Assembly: GCA_934096105.1 (NCBI GenBank)
Contig: CAKOLH010000033.1
Span: 1-9,144, forward strand
Source of the DNA: an uncultured Bacilli bacterium
GTDB taxonomy: Bacteria; Bacillota_I; Bacilli_A; RF39; UBA660
Direction of reading: 5' to 3'
DNA: 9,144 nt
Position numbers and translations under genes: made by a program. Shown piece after piece: positions 1 to 6,146 of this stretch (the first letter of the stretch is position 1; each line of letters starts with the position of its first letter). Under the pieces are notes generated by a model, which was given only the letters and a program-made list of their open reading frames with translations, was not told the DNA's origin and searched no databases.

Positions 1-1832
1 TCAATATATTTCTTATCTACCGATAAAGTCCCTTGAATAGTAGTATTACCCTTATATACAAGAGATCCAAACTTATCACCATTATCACTTGGAGTATATA
101 CTTCTTTTAATAAATAAGGTTTTAATCTATTACCACCATTAGCTATTGTATTAATATATTGTGATAATTGAATAGGTGTATAAGTATCATACTGACCAAT
201 AGCAAAGTCAAGTAAATGACCAGGTAATTTACTAGTACCCATATATCCAAGACTTTCTACCGGAAGATCAATACCCGTTTTACGTCCGAGTCCAAACTCA
301 GCATACATATCACGGTATTTCTTAAAAGCATCAGTATCTAAAGAAAGTCCCTTGTTATATTCATAAGTACCTCCTCCAACATTAATAGCAATCTTATACT
401 GATAAACATTCGAAGAATATTGAAGAGCATAAATATCATCAATATTGCCCATTGTTCTCCATGAACACTTTTCAGGAGTATCCTTAATCTTAATACATTC
501 ATCATTAATAACAGTACCAATATCAATAGCTCCGTATTTATATCCTACCATCATTGAAGCTCCTTTTACTACCGAACCTGGGGTAACAGGAAGAGTAACA
601 ATACCAGGAGTATAATCCACAACATACTTTTCTCCATTATCATTAGTAAGTACTTGTTTACCACTCATAGCCAGTATCTCACCAGTATTAGGATCCGATA
701 CTACTACAAAAGATCTATTATAATAATTAGTACCAGACTCACCTTTAGCATTATATACCTCATTAGCTAGCATCTCCTCTAAATACTTCTGAAGATTAAT
801 ATCAATAGTAAGTACAATATCATTACCTCTCTTACCCTCACTAACAAGTTCATAACTATTATCAGATAAAAGTCTATAAGTAGCCTTAGTTCCCTTTAAA
901 TAATCTTCATACTGATATTCCAAGTAAGAAATACCAACTCTATCATCTAAAGAATAACCCTTCTTCAAATAAGTTTTAGCTAGTTCTTCAGGAATACCCT
1001 GACTATTTGAAGATACACTACCTAAAATAGTCTTAAAAGTATTATCATACAAATATACTCTTTCCCAATCTAACTTAGTATTAAAGCCATTTAAATTATC
1101 AATATTCTCGCTAATATAAGCATATTCTTCTTCAGTAACATCTTTATTCTTAATTACCTTCTCAGCATAAGAATATCCCTTATTCATAAGATAATAAATA
1201 TAAGCAGCCTCTTTATCTCTCTCATCATATTCCTTTATCTCATCATCAATTCTCTCATATATTAATTTAAGAATATCCTTATCATTAAGTTTTCTCTTGC
1301 TATATAAGTCCCATTCCTTATCAGTAATTTTCTTTCTACATTCCTCATAATGTCCCTTATAATAAAAATCTTTTAACTTAGTATCATTAATCCCGCTATA
1401 ATCAATAGAAATATTATCTCCGATAGTATAAGCAAGTTCTATCTCTTCTTTAGCCTTAACTCCACTCTTCTTTTTATAATATATCGTTTTAACGGCTTCA
1501 TTATCTACAAGTAAATTATAATTTCTATCATATATTCTGCCTCTAGGACTACTAGTACTTTCTATTTTCTTTTCAGTAGAATAAGAAAGTTTCTCCGTAT
1601 ATTCATCATTTTTAAGTATCTGAAGATAAAATACTCTACTAATTATTATTAGAAATAATACACATATAACGCCAATAATAATATTAAATCTCTTTTCCAT
1701 TATCTCAAATAACTTTTTATCATTAGTTTTCTTCTTCTTATTAATAGGTCTACTACTTTTTTTAACTTCAAACATATTCTTTTTCTTTTTGTTATCAATT
1801 TTTCTCTTAATATCAAAGTTAATTTTTCTCAT
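1..1832 (-). CDS. Class B penicillin-binding protein, PBP2A/PbpH/PBP2b type (3'-truncated by window edge)
   Basis: A monofunctional D,D-transpeptidase that cross-links peptidoglycan outside the membrane. 610 codons are visible without a stop; the C-terminus lies beyond base 1. Seen: a Lys-rich cytoplasmic start, one membrane segment at about residues 50-70, the SPRGRIYDRN pedestal motif at 95-104, and a dimerisation-domain stretch with LGSVSS and DRVGISYLEYQYED. The transpeptidase domain has the SVVK active site (Ser420, Lys423) and the SSN motif (Ser473-Asn475). The GRKTGIDLP element near residue 516 is a usual family landmark. The third catalytic motif, KTG, is expected near residue 640 and so falls outside the window. 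The LEYQYED block and the dimerisation region match Bacillus PbpA/PbpH and streptococcal PBP2b, the elongation-type enzymes, better than division PBP2B/PBP3 (inference). The ATG at 1832 follows a GGAAGGTG ribosome binding site. The gene is divergent from the DUF2624 gene. Confidence 0.95.
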   Translation of the reverse strand, partial: MRKINFDIKRKIDNKKKKNMFEVKKSSRPINKKKKTNDKKLFEIMEKRFNIIIGVICVLFLIIISRVFYLQILKNDEYTEKLSYSTEKKIESTSSPRGRIYDRNYNLLVDNEAVKTIYYKKKSGVKAKEEIELAYTIGDNISIDYSGINDTKLKDFYYKGHYEECRKKITDKEWDLYSKRKLNDKDILKLIYERIDDEIKEYDERDKEAAYIYYLMNKGYSYAEKVIKNKDVTEEEYAYISENIDNLNGFNTKLDWERVYLYDNTFKTILGSVSSNSQGIPEELAKTYLKKGYSLDDRVGISYLEYQYEDYLKGTKATYRLLSDNSYELVSEGKRGNDIVLTIDINLQKYLEEMLANEVYNAKGESGTNYYNRSFVVVSDPNTGEILAMSGKQVLTNDNGEKYVVDYTPGIVTLPVTPGSVVKGASMMVGYKYGAIDIGTVINDECIKIKDTPEKCSWRTMGNIDDIYALQYSSNVYQYKIAINVGGGTYEYNKGLSLDTDAFKKYRDMYAEFGLGRKTGIDLPVESLGYMGTSKLPGHLLDFAIGQYDTYTPIQLSQYINTIANGGNRLKPYLLKEVYTPSDNGDKFGSLVYKGNTTIQGTLSVDKKYI

Positions 1833-1851
1833 ATAGCACCTTCCAGTATTT

Positions 1852-1860
1852 ATTATATCA
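1852..1860 (-). promoter_or_regulatory. Extended -10 promoter for the PBP gene
   Basis: Read on the minus strand this is TGATATAAT, a perfect TATAAT -10 preceded by the TGn extension. The -35 position has no good TTGACA match. It lies about 20 bases upstream of the PBP start codon, so the leader would be short. Confidence 0.55.
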
Positions 1861-1902
1861 TAAAAATTATAATTATACATATAGTTAATTAGGTGAAAAA
1901 CA

Positions 1903-2184
1903 ATGAATATTTATTTAATCAGTGAATATGTAAATAGAATGCAAAAACAAGATGTAAATAATTTTGCTCTAAAACAAGGTATAACACTAGATAATGAAGA
2001 ACTAGATATTATCTATAACTACATTAAAAACAATTATAAAACTCTTATCTATGGCAATCCCAAAGTAATACTCGAAGAAATAAAATATCAAGTAAAACCC
2101 CTTACTTATAACAAAATAGAAAATCTATATATGCAGTTCAAAGACAAAATAGATAACTTTACCAAAAATATAAAAGGCTATTAA
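1903..2184 (+). CDS. Small DUF2624 / YqfT-like protein
   Basis: A 93-residue, Lys/Asn/Ile-rich soluble protein with no signal peptide or membrane segment. It appears mostly helical: a helix at about 2-14, an FALKQGITLDNEE segment at 22-34, a helix at 35-45, and a C-terminal block around 67-80 (KPLTYNKIENLYMQF). This pattern resembles DUF2624 (Bacillus YqfT): an 'ALKQGI-L' stretch, a middle helix, then 'SP-T--KI--L---F'. Family function is unknown. The neighbour supports the call, because in Bacillus subtilis yqfT sits beside yqfS (nfo), and here endonuclease IV is the adjacent gene, although convergent. The ATG at 1903 follows AGGTGA at 1891-1896 at a suitable distance. The stop codon lies in the loop of a terminator shared with nfo. 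The family call rests on pattern and synteny, not on a profile search. Confidence 0.7.
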   Translation: MNIYLISEYVNRMQKQDVNNFALKQGITLDNEELDIIYNYIKNNYKTLIYGNPKVILEEIKYQVKPLTYNKIENLYMQFKDKIDNFTKNIKGY

Positions 2185-2199
2185 AGCCTTTTATATTTT
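2165..2199. terminator. Bidirectional intrinsic terminator between DUF2624 gene and nfo
   Basis: A perfect 15-bp inverted repeat (arms 2165-2179 and 2185-2199, loop ATTAA) has a GGCT/AGCC core at the loop. T-rich outer arms give a U-rich 3' flank on either strand. It serves both convergent genes: the plus gene's TAA is at 2182-2184, in and beside the loop, and the nfo TAA begins at the outer edge (2200-2198). Confidence 0.85.
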
Positions 2200-3094
2200 A
2201 ACTTCTTATTTTATTAATTAGATCGCTATCAAACTCTTTATTCCTAATCATTTCTATCTCATATTTATATGGTGGATATACTTTATCTTTACTATTATCA
2301 TCTTTAGTTACATAAGGAGTTTCTAATATTCTAGGTATTCCATTTAATCTCTCATTATAAATAATATTAATTAAATTATCAAAACCAATAGTACCAAAAC
2401 CAATATTCTCATGTCTATCCTTATGACTAGCCATAACATTCTTACTATCATTAACATGAATACAACCTATTTTATTAATACCAATAATACTATCAAATAA
2501 ATCAAGAACACTATCAAAGTCACTCATATCATAACCAGCATCATTTAAATGACAAGTATCTATACATACTCCTATTTTATCTTGATATTTAACTCTATCT
2601 ATAATAGCCTTTAATTCCTCAAAAGACTTACCCATTTCATTACCTTTACCCGCCATTGTTTCAAGTAAAATAGTAACATCATAATCATTATCAAGAATTA
2701 AATTTAATCCATCACTAATATTAATAATAGCTTCTTCTCTGGTACAATTAACCGCAGATCCAGGATGTAAAACCATTTTCTTTATACCAAGTTCTGCGCA
2801 TCTTTCTACTTCTCCTTTTAAGAAAGATACTGAAAAATCAAAATTATCTATATTAGCCAAATTAACTATATATGGAGCATGTACTACAATATTATTTATA
2901 TCTATACCACTATCTTTCATTACCCCATAAGCTTCACTAGTAAGTTCTTTCTTAATTACTGTGCGATTAGTATTCTGTGGGGCCCCAGTATAAAACATAA
3001 AAGTATTCTCTCCATAACTAATAGCCTCTTTAACACTACCAAATAACTGACTATCATTCTTATAAGAAACATGACTACCTATAATAAGTTCCAT
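2198..3094 (-). CDS. nfo: Endonuclease IV (AP endonuclease)
   Basis: A zinc-dependent AP endonuclease that cuts DNA 5' of abasic sites in base-excision repair; cytoplasmic TIM-barrel of the AP endonuclease 2 family. All nine residues expected for the trinuclear zinc site are present when numbered from the chosen ATG: His72, His110, Glu145, Asp179, His182, His213, Asp226, His228 and Glu258. They sit in recognisable contexts (VVHAPY, VLHPGS, LLETMAG, CIDTCHLNDAGYD, HVNDSK, DRHENIG, ILETP). Length is 298 aa, normal for the family. An upstream in-frame GTG at 3103 would add three residues, but it lies inside the AGGAAGTGAT ribosome binding site, so I chose the ATG at 3094, which also gives the usual 'IGSHVS' N-terminus. 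It is convergent with the DUF2624 gene and lies downstream of the pilin terminator. Confidence 0.97.
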   Translation of the reverse strand: MELIIGSHVSYKNDSQLFGSVKEAISYGENTFMFYTGAPQNTNRTVIKKELTSEAYGVMKDSGIDINNIVVHAPYIVNLANIDNFDFSVSFLKGEVERCAELGIKKMVLHPGSAVNCTREEAIINISDGLNLILDNDYDVTILLETMAGKGNEMGKSFEELKAIIDRVKYQDKIGVCIDTCHLNDAGYDMSDFDSVLDLFDSIIGINKIGCIHVNDSKNVMASHKDRHENIGFGTIGFDNLINIIYNERLNGIPRILETPYVTKDDNSKDKVYPPYKYEIEMIRNKEFDSDLINKIRS

Positions 3095-3098
3095 ATCT

Positions 3099-3108
3099 AT
3101 CACTTCCT
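3099..3108 (-). promoter_or_regulatory. Ribosome binding site that decides the nfo start
   Basis: On the minus strand this reads AGGAAGTGAT, one mismatch from the full anti-Shine-Dalgarno match AGGAGGTGAT. It ends 4 bases before the ATG at 3094. The alternative GTG start at 3103 lies within it and is therefore unlikely. Confidence 0.7.
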
Positions 3109-3115
3109 CTATCTA

Positions 3116-3121
3116 ATTATA
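3116..3121 (-). promoter_or_regulatory. Possible -10 box for nfo
   Basis: A perfect TATAAT on the minus strand, 21 bases before the nfo ATG. The -35 region falls in the T-tract of the pilin terminator (TTTTTA at 3144-3139) and is a poor match. nfo may also depend on readthrough from the pilin gene. Confidence 0.4.
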
Positions 3122-3136
3122 CTATATTTTACCAAA

Positions 3137-3161
3137 AATAAAAAGAGGATTATTCCTCTTT
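3137..3161 (-). terminator. Intrinsic terminator of the pilin gene
   Basis: An 8-bp hairpin (arms 3161-3154 and 3149-3142, core GAGGA/TCCTC, 4-base loop) is followed on the minus strand by TTTTTATTTTT. It starts just after the pilin stop codon at 3164. Confidence 0.85.
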
Positions 3162-3163
3162 AA

Positions 3164-3685
3164 TTAACATCCTGAGCCTTCAACAGTATTTGCATCACCA
3201 GCACTAGCAACATAAAACTGACTAGCAGGTGTTGTAACACCATTTTCTGTTTTTTCTGGATTTGCAGTAAGTATTATACAAATCTTAGAGCCATTAACAT
3301 AAATTTTACCAGTTAATCCATCTGGATTAGTAATGCCAGCAGCCTTTAAAACAGTAGTGTCAAGGTCAAAAGCATTTGCTTTGGCTGTTGGTAATGATAC
3401 TGCAACTTGTTGTGCAGGATCAGTGTGTGTTGTATCTTTAGATTTTAGAAAATTAGTATATTCAACACTTGGCCCGCCTGCTACACCAGCACCCAATGAA
3501 TCAAGTTCATATTGTTTAGTAAACCATTCAGTAACAGTACCAACTGCATTATCTAATTGACTAGTTTTAGCACTGTTCATTGAACTAATAACTGATGGTA
3601 TAGTAACTACGATAATAATAGCAAGTACTACGATAACTGCTAATAACTCTATCAAAGTAAATCCTTTCCTATTTAATTTTTTCAT
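3164..3685 (-). CDS. Type IV pilin-like / ComGC-like prepilin
   Basis: A 173-aa prepilin. The N-terminus is a textbook class III signal: a basic leader (MKKLNRKG), a predicted prepilin peptidase cut between Gly8 and Phe9, then FTLIELLAVIVVLAIIIVV with the conserved Glu at mature position 5. The hydrophobic helix spans about 9-30 and would anchor the subunit and form the filament core. The rest is a polar globular head with Cys136 (KICIIL) and a terminal Cys173, placed so that they could form a C-terminal disulfide loop as in many pilins (inference). The head is rich in Ala, Gly, Thr and Val and the gene is less AT-rich than the Asn/Ile/Lys-heavy genes around it. It stands alone, with its own promoter and terminator; no pilin ATPase, platform protein or prepilin peptidase is in the window. 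It could be a major pilin or a minor pseudopilin of a DNA-uptake system. RBS GGGAG precedes the ATG. Confidence 0.9.
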   Translation of the reverse strand: MKKLNRKGFTLIELLAVIVVLAIIIVVTIPSVISSMNSAKTSQLDNAVGTVTEWFTKQYELDSLGAGVAGGPSVEYTNFLKSKDTTHTDPAQQVAVSLPTAKANAFDLDTTVLKAAGITNPDGLTGKIYVNGSKICIILTANPEKTENGVTTPASQFYVASAGDANTVEGSGC

Positions 3686-3721
3686 TATAAATCATTCTCC
3701 CTTCATTTATCTTACAAAATA

Positions 3722-3750
3722 ATCTTATCACAAAATAAAATCTTAGTCAA
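3722..3750 (-). promoter_or_regulatory. Sigma-A promoter of the pilin gene
   Basis: On the minus strand: TTGACT (3750-3745), a 17-base spacer, TAAGAT (3727-3722), with TGA just before the -10 forming an extended -10. The -35 box overlaps the last codons and stop of rsmD. It implies a leader of about 30 bases holding the GGGAG ribosome binding site. Confidence 0.8.
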
Positions 3751-4297
3751 TTATTTTGCGGTAAATATTTACATATTTATCACTATACTTTTTACTTCTA
3801 ATCAGTTCCAAATTATCATATTTATCATTTAGTTTATCAAAACTATATTCAAGTACTAATATTCCATTATCTAAAAGTAAATCATACTTAGTAACTAATT
3901 CTATTACCTCTTCCATTACTTCCATTTTATAAGGAGCATCCACTAGTATAATATTAAACTTAATATTATTATTTTTAAAATATAATAAACTATCTCTGTA
4001 GTCTTTACTAACTATTATACTCTTATTATTAATACCAAGATTATTAATATTCTTATTTAAATATCTTAATATATCTTTATTATTATCTACAAAGTAACAT
4101 CTATCAGCACCCATAGATAAAGCCTCTATACCAAGACTACCAGTACCACAAAATAAATCTAATACAGTAGAATTATCAATATAATTTTGAATACTAGCAA
4201 ACATAGATTCTTTTACTCTACTCATTGTCGGTCTAGTAGTTTCTACATTATATCCAAGTAATTCTCTTCCCTTTAAATAACCACTTATTACTCTCAT
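3743..4297 (-). CDS. rsmD: 16S rRNA (guanine(966)-N2)-methyltransferase RsmD
   Basis: An S-adenosylmethionine-dependent methyltransferase; the family methylates N2 of G966 in 16S rRNA during 30S assembly. At 184 aa it has the family's typical length. Seen: the MRVISG N-terminus, TRPT at 21-24, VKESMF at 29-33, the SAM-binding motif VLDLFCGTGSLGIEAL at 45-60, the acidic ribose-binding position FVDNN near 69-73, and the catalytic motif IV as VDAPY at 119-123. The usual motif is DPPY, so the first Pro is replaced by Ala. An in-frame TTG at 4306 would add three residues. I prefer the ATG at 4297, which gives the conserved N-terminus, sits 9 bases after AAGAGG, and overlaps the upstream TGA stop as ATGA. 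In Bacillus the homologue (ylbH) also follows ylbF, but coaD usually follows it; here the next gene is the pilin. Confidence 0.95.
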   Translation of the reverse strand: MRVISGYLKGRELLGYNVETTRPTMSRVKESMFASIQNYIDNSTVLDLFCGTGSLGIEALSMGADRCYFVDNNKDILRYLNKNINNLGINNKSIIVSKDYRDSLLYFKNNNIKFNIILVDAPYKMEVMEEVIELVTKYDLLLDNGILVLEYSFDKLNDKYDNLELIRSKKYSDKYVNIYRKIID

Positions 4298-4590
4298 ACA
4301 TGACAACCTCTTATATTTGTATATTCTTTAAATCTCTTATTAATACACATAATATAATAAAATAGCTCATTATAATACTTCATATATTCTCTATATTCAT
4401 TATACTTATATATCTTTTCTTTTAAAGATAACTTCTCATAATTATCGGTACTATCATTATATCTCTTTATTAAATCTAATAATTCTTTATTACCAATAAC
4501 TATTCTTTTATAATAATCTAATTTACTAATTAATTCACTACTTTCAAAAGAATCTATTAACTTCTTAGTTTTGTCTATAACATTATCCAT
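4294..4590 (-). CDS. YlbF-like (Com_YlbF / DUF964 family) protein
   Basis: A 98-aa, helical, charged protein without signal peptide or membrane segment. Its layout of an N-terminal helix (residues 3-30), the NKELLDLIKRYND segment (34-46) and a long Lys/Tyr-rich helix (55-90) resembles the YlbF/YmcA family. Bacillus members (RicF, RicA) form a complex with YaaT/RicT that acts with RNase Y in RNA maturation and affects competence, sporulation and biofilm. Family members are usually about 115-150 aa, so this one is short. It has two cysteines, Cys82 and Cys96, the latter near the C-terminus where family members carry cysteines implicated in an Fe-S cluster (recalled, not checked). Synteny supports the call: ylbF lies upstream of ylbH (rsmD) in Bacillus. 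The start overlaps the smpB stop by one base (TAATG), and its own stop overlaps the rsmD start. A possible RBS, AAAAGGAT, is rather far (14 bases), suggesting translational coupling. Confidence 0.7.
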   Translation of the reverse strand: MDNVIDKTKKLIDSFESSELISKLDYYKRIVIGNKELLDLIKRYNDSTDNYEKLSLKEKIYKYNEYREYMKYYNELFYYIMCINKRFKEYTNIRGCHV

Positions 4591-5027
4591 TATCTATATT
4601 TAAAATCCTTTTCTAATTCTCTTTGAATATCTCTTTCTTTAATAGACTCTTTTTTATCATAATTCTTTTTACCTTTACATACTCCTATTTCTACCTTACA
4701 TCTACCTTTTACAAAGTAAAATCTAAGAGGTATTAAAGTATAACCTTCTATTTCTAATTTATTCTTTAACTTTAGTATTTCTCTTTTATGAAGTAATAGC
4801 TTTCTAGTCCTATCTTCATCATGGTTAAATCTATTACCTTCTTCATAAATAGAAATATGTGTATTAAGTAAATATATTTCATCATTTCTAATAATAGCAT
4901 AACTATCTTTAATATTAACTTTACCTTGTCTTACAGATTTAATCTCAGTACCAGTAAGTACTATACCAGCCTCATAAGTATCTTCAATTACATAGTCATA
5001 TCTTGCTTTTCTATTTAATATTTCCAT
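4590..5027 (-). CDS. smpB: SsrA-binding protein SmpB
   Basis: The protein partner of tmRNA. It binds the tRNA-like end of SsrA and guides it to stalled ribosomes in trans-translation. The 145 aa cover the whole OB-fold family, slightly shorter than the usual 150-160. Conserved blocks seen: NRKARYDY at 5-12, GIVLTGTEIKSVRQGK at 21-36, the NTHISIYEEGN region at 55-65, DEDRTRKLLLHK at 70-81, GYTLIPLRFYFVKGRCKVEIG at 95-115, and the basic tail KGKKNYDKK at 118-126. The tail then ends in a Lys/Arg/Glu-rich stretch that probes the ribosomal mRNA channel. The ATG at 5027 follows TGAGGA. It is the first gene of the smpB-YlbF-like-rsmD operon. No tmRNA gene is visible nearby; ssrA must lie elsewhere. 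Confidence 0.97.
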   Translation of the reverse strand: MEILNRKARYDYVIEDTYEAGIVLTGTEIKSVRQGKVNIKDSYAIIRNDEIYLLNTHISIYEEGNRFNHDEDRTRKLLLHKREILKLKNKLEIEGYTLIPLRFYFVKGRCKVEIGVCKGKKNYDKKESIKERDIQRELEKDFKYR

Positions 5028-5049
5028 ATATATTCCTCATTTCATATAA

Positions 5050-5078
5050 ATTATATAATGAAATAATGAAATAGTCAA
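5050..5078 (-). promoter_or_regulatory. Sigma-A promoter of the smpB operon
   Basis: On the minus strand: TTGACT (5078-5073), exactly 17 bases, then TATAAT (5055-5050). The transcript would start near 5043, close to the GAGG ribosome binding site. The spacer contains a perfect tandem 8-mer (ATGAAATA twice on the plus strand, 5058-5073). Confidence 0.85.
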
Positions 5079-5081
5079 ATT

Positions 5082-5106
5082 AAAAAAGATAACATTACAT
5101 TATCTT
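5082..5106 (-). terminator. Possible weak terminator after the metallopeptidase gene
   Basis: A 7-bp inverted repeat, AAGATAA/TTATCTT (5106-5100 and 5092-5086), is followed on the minus strand by a short T run. It contains only one G-C pair, so it may be inefficient. The metallopeptidase stop codon (5102-5100) is in the first arm. Confidence 0.4.
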
Positions 5107-6089
5107 CTTAACACCAATTTACTAATATCTTCTGAAGTATCAATCAAATCATCGATACTTATATCAATACTTCTAAGTAATTCAAATCCATTAACTTTAG
5201 AATAGTTATTCTTCAATATTTCTATAATATTATTCAAATCTTTATCATAGTACTTAATATATATAGTAGCGGCTATTAACTGACCATACAAACTCTCTAT
5301 CATATTAATATGATGAATTCTATATTCATATTTATTTGGTAATGACATTCTAAGTCTATTAATACAAGTAGTATTAAAAATTCTAATCATCTCCACCTTA
5401 TTATAATTATTACCAAACTCTTGAGTATAATAATCAAGAAATAATAATTCATACAACGAAGAAATAACTTCATTTAATATATAATCTCTACTATTATATT
5501 CAAAATTCTGCGTAAAAGTAGAAGCATGACCATATTCATGAACAGTACTAGCCATATTAAATGCATTAAGTCCTTTATAATATTCAATATTAATATAATA
5601 TTTCTTTAATAATTCCAAATAAAATATATTAGCAGTAGAAAAAAGAAATCCTTTTTTAATAATTAAATTATTTTGAGTAATATCATTATTAAATAATTCT
5701 AAATCACCAGGAAAAGTTTTTTTTAAAAAACATCTTAATATATTTAAATAATCTTCATAACTATATTTATCATTAAAAATATTTATAGTATCTAATGGAT
5801 AATACTTATTTATTTCATCCCATAAATTAAAACATATATTTCTTGTTAAGCCATCCAATTCTGAATATCTTCTTTTTTTTTGTGTTTCTTTTTCTCTTAA
5901 ATAAGCATTATAATTTTTAGGTTTATAACTAAATAGCCTACATGCTTTAGCTAATTTTGGCTCAAAATTATAAATAAATAACATTTGACTATATATATTT
6001 TTTCTTTCTTCTGCACTAGAACTATTTAAATACAAATCAACTAGTGCATTAAAATCATCTAAGACATTATCTATATTATACGTATTCAT
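5100..6089 (-). CDS. Compact M3-like zinc metallopeptidase (oligoendopeptidase F related)
   Basis: A 329-aa protein, predicted cytoplasmic because no signal peptide or membrane segment is evident. The zinc signature HEYGH at 184-188 (ligands His184 and His188, catalytic Glu185) is followed by NEVISSLYE at 206-214. This matches the EVxSxxxE element that supplies the third zinc ligand in peptidase family M3 (here Glu207), as in oligoendopeptidase F and thimet oligopeptidase. A Tyr-rich segment (EYRIHHINMIESLYGQLIAATIY, 264-286) resembles the family's substrate-binding C-terminal part. M3 enzymes commonly have 550-700 residues, so this one lacks much of the N-terminal helical lid and may be a reduced or divergent form. 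Role inferred: degradation of short peptides. No frame break is seen. The ATG at 6089 follows GAGGG. It lies 57 bases after the Ca2+ ATPase gene and has its own consensus promoter, so it is not obliged to be co-transcribed. Confidence 0.75.
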   Translation of the reverse strand: MNTYNIDNVLDDFNALVDLYLNSSSAEERKNIYSQMLFIYNFEPKLAKACRLFSYKPKNYNAYLREKETQKKRRYSELDGLTRNICFNLWDEINKYYPLDTINIFNDKYSYEDYLNILRCFLKKTFPGDLELFNNDITQNNLIIKKGFLFSTANIFYLELLKKYYINIEYYKGLNAFNMASTVHEYGHASTFTQNFEYNSRDYILNEVISSLYELLFLDYYTQEFGNNYNKVEMIRIFNTTCINRLRMSLPNKYEYRIHHINMIESLYGQLIAATIYIKYYDKDLNNIIEILKNNYSKVNGFELLRSIDISIDDLIDTSEDISKLVLRR

Positions 6090-6109
6090 TCTTTTCCCTC
6101 TGGCTATAT

Positions 6110-6138
6110 ATTATATATAATAATTAAATATTTGTCAA
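6110..6138 (-). promoter_or_regulatory. Full-consensus sigma-A promoter of the metallopeptidase gene
   Basis: On the minus strand: TTGACA (6138-6133), 17-base spacer, TATAAT (6115-6110). Both hexamers match the consensus exactly. The -35 starts 9 bases after the stop codon of the ATPase gene. Confidence 0.85.
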
Positions 6139-6146
6139 AGTTATTC

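Noticed and set aside
338..526. 62-codon minus-strand open frame
   Set aside because: It lies out of frame inside the PBP gene, across the SSN motif region. Its Leu/Met-rich translation is an artefact of the real frame.
3095..3103. GTG start three codons upstream in nfo
   Set aside because: The GTG is part of the AGGAAGTGAT ribosome binding site. The ATG at 3094 has proper spacing and gives the usual family N-terminus.
3333..3560. 75-codon plus-strand open frame
   Set aside because: It is antisense to the pilin gene, has no convincing ribosome binding site, and its translation resembles no family.
4298..4306. TTG start three codons upstream in rsmD
   Set aside because: It directly abuts the AAGAGG ribosome binding site. 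The ATG at 4297 has normal spacing, makes an ATGA overlap and yields the conserved MRVISG start.
5028..5099. tmRNA (ssrA) gene next to smpB
   Set aside because: Only 72 bases lie upstream of smpB, filled by a promoter and a weak hairpin. There is no tRNA-like end or tag-coding frame.
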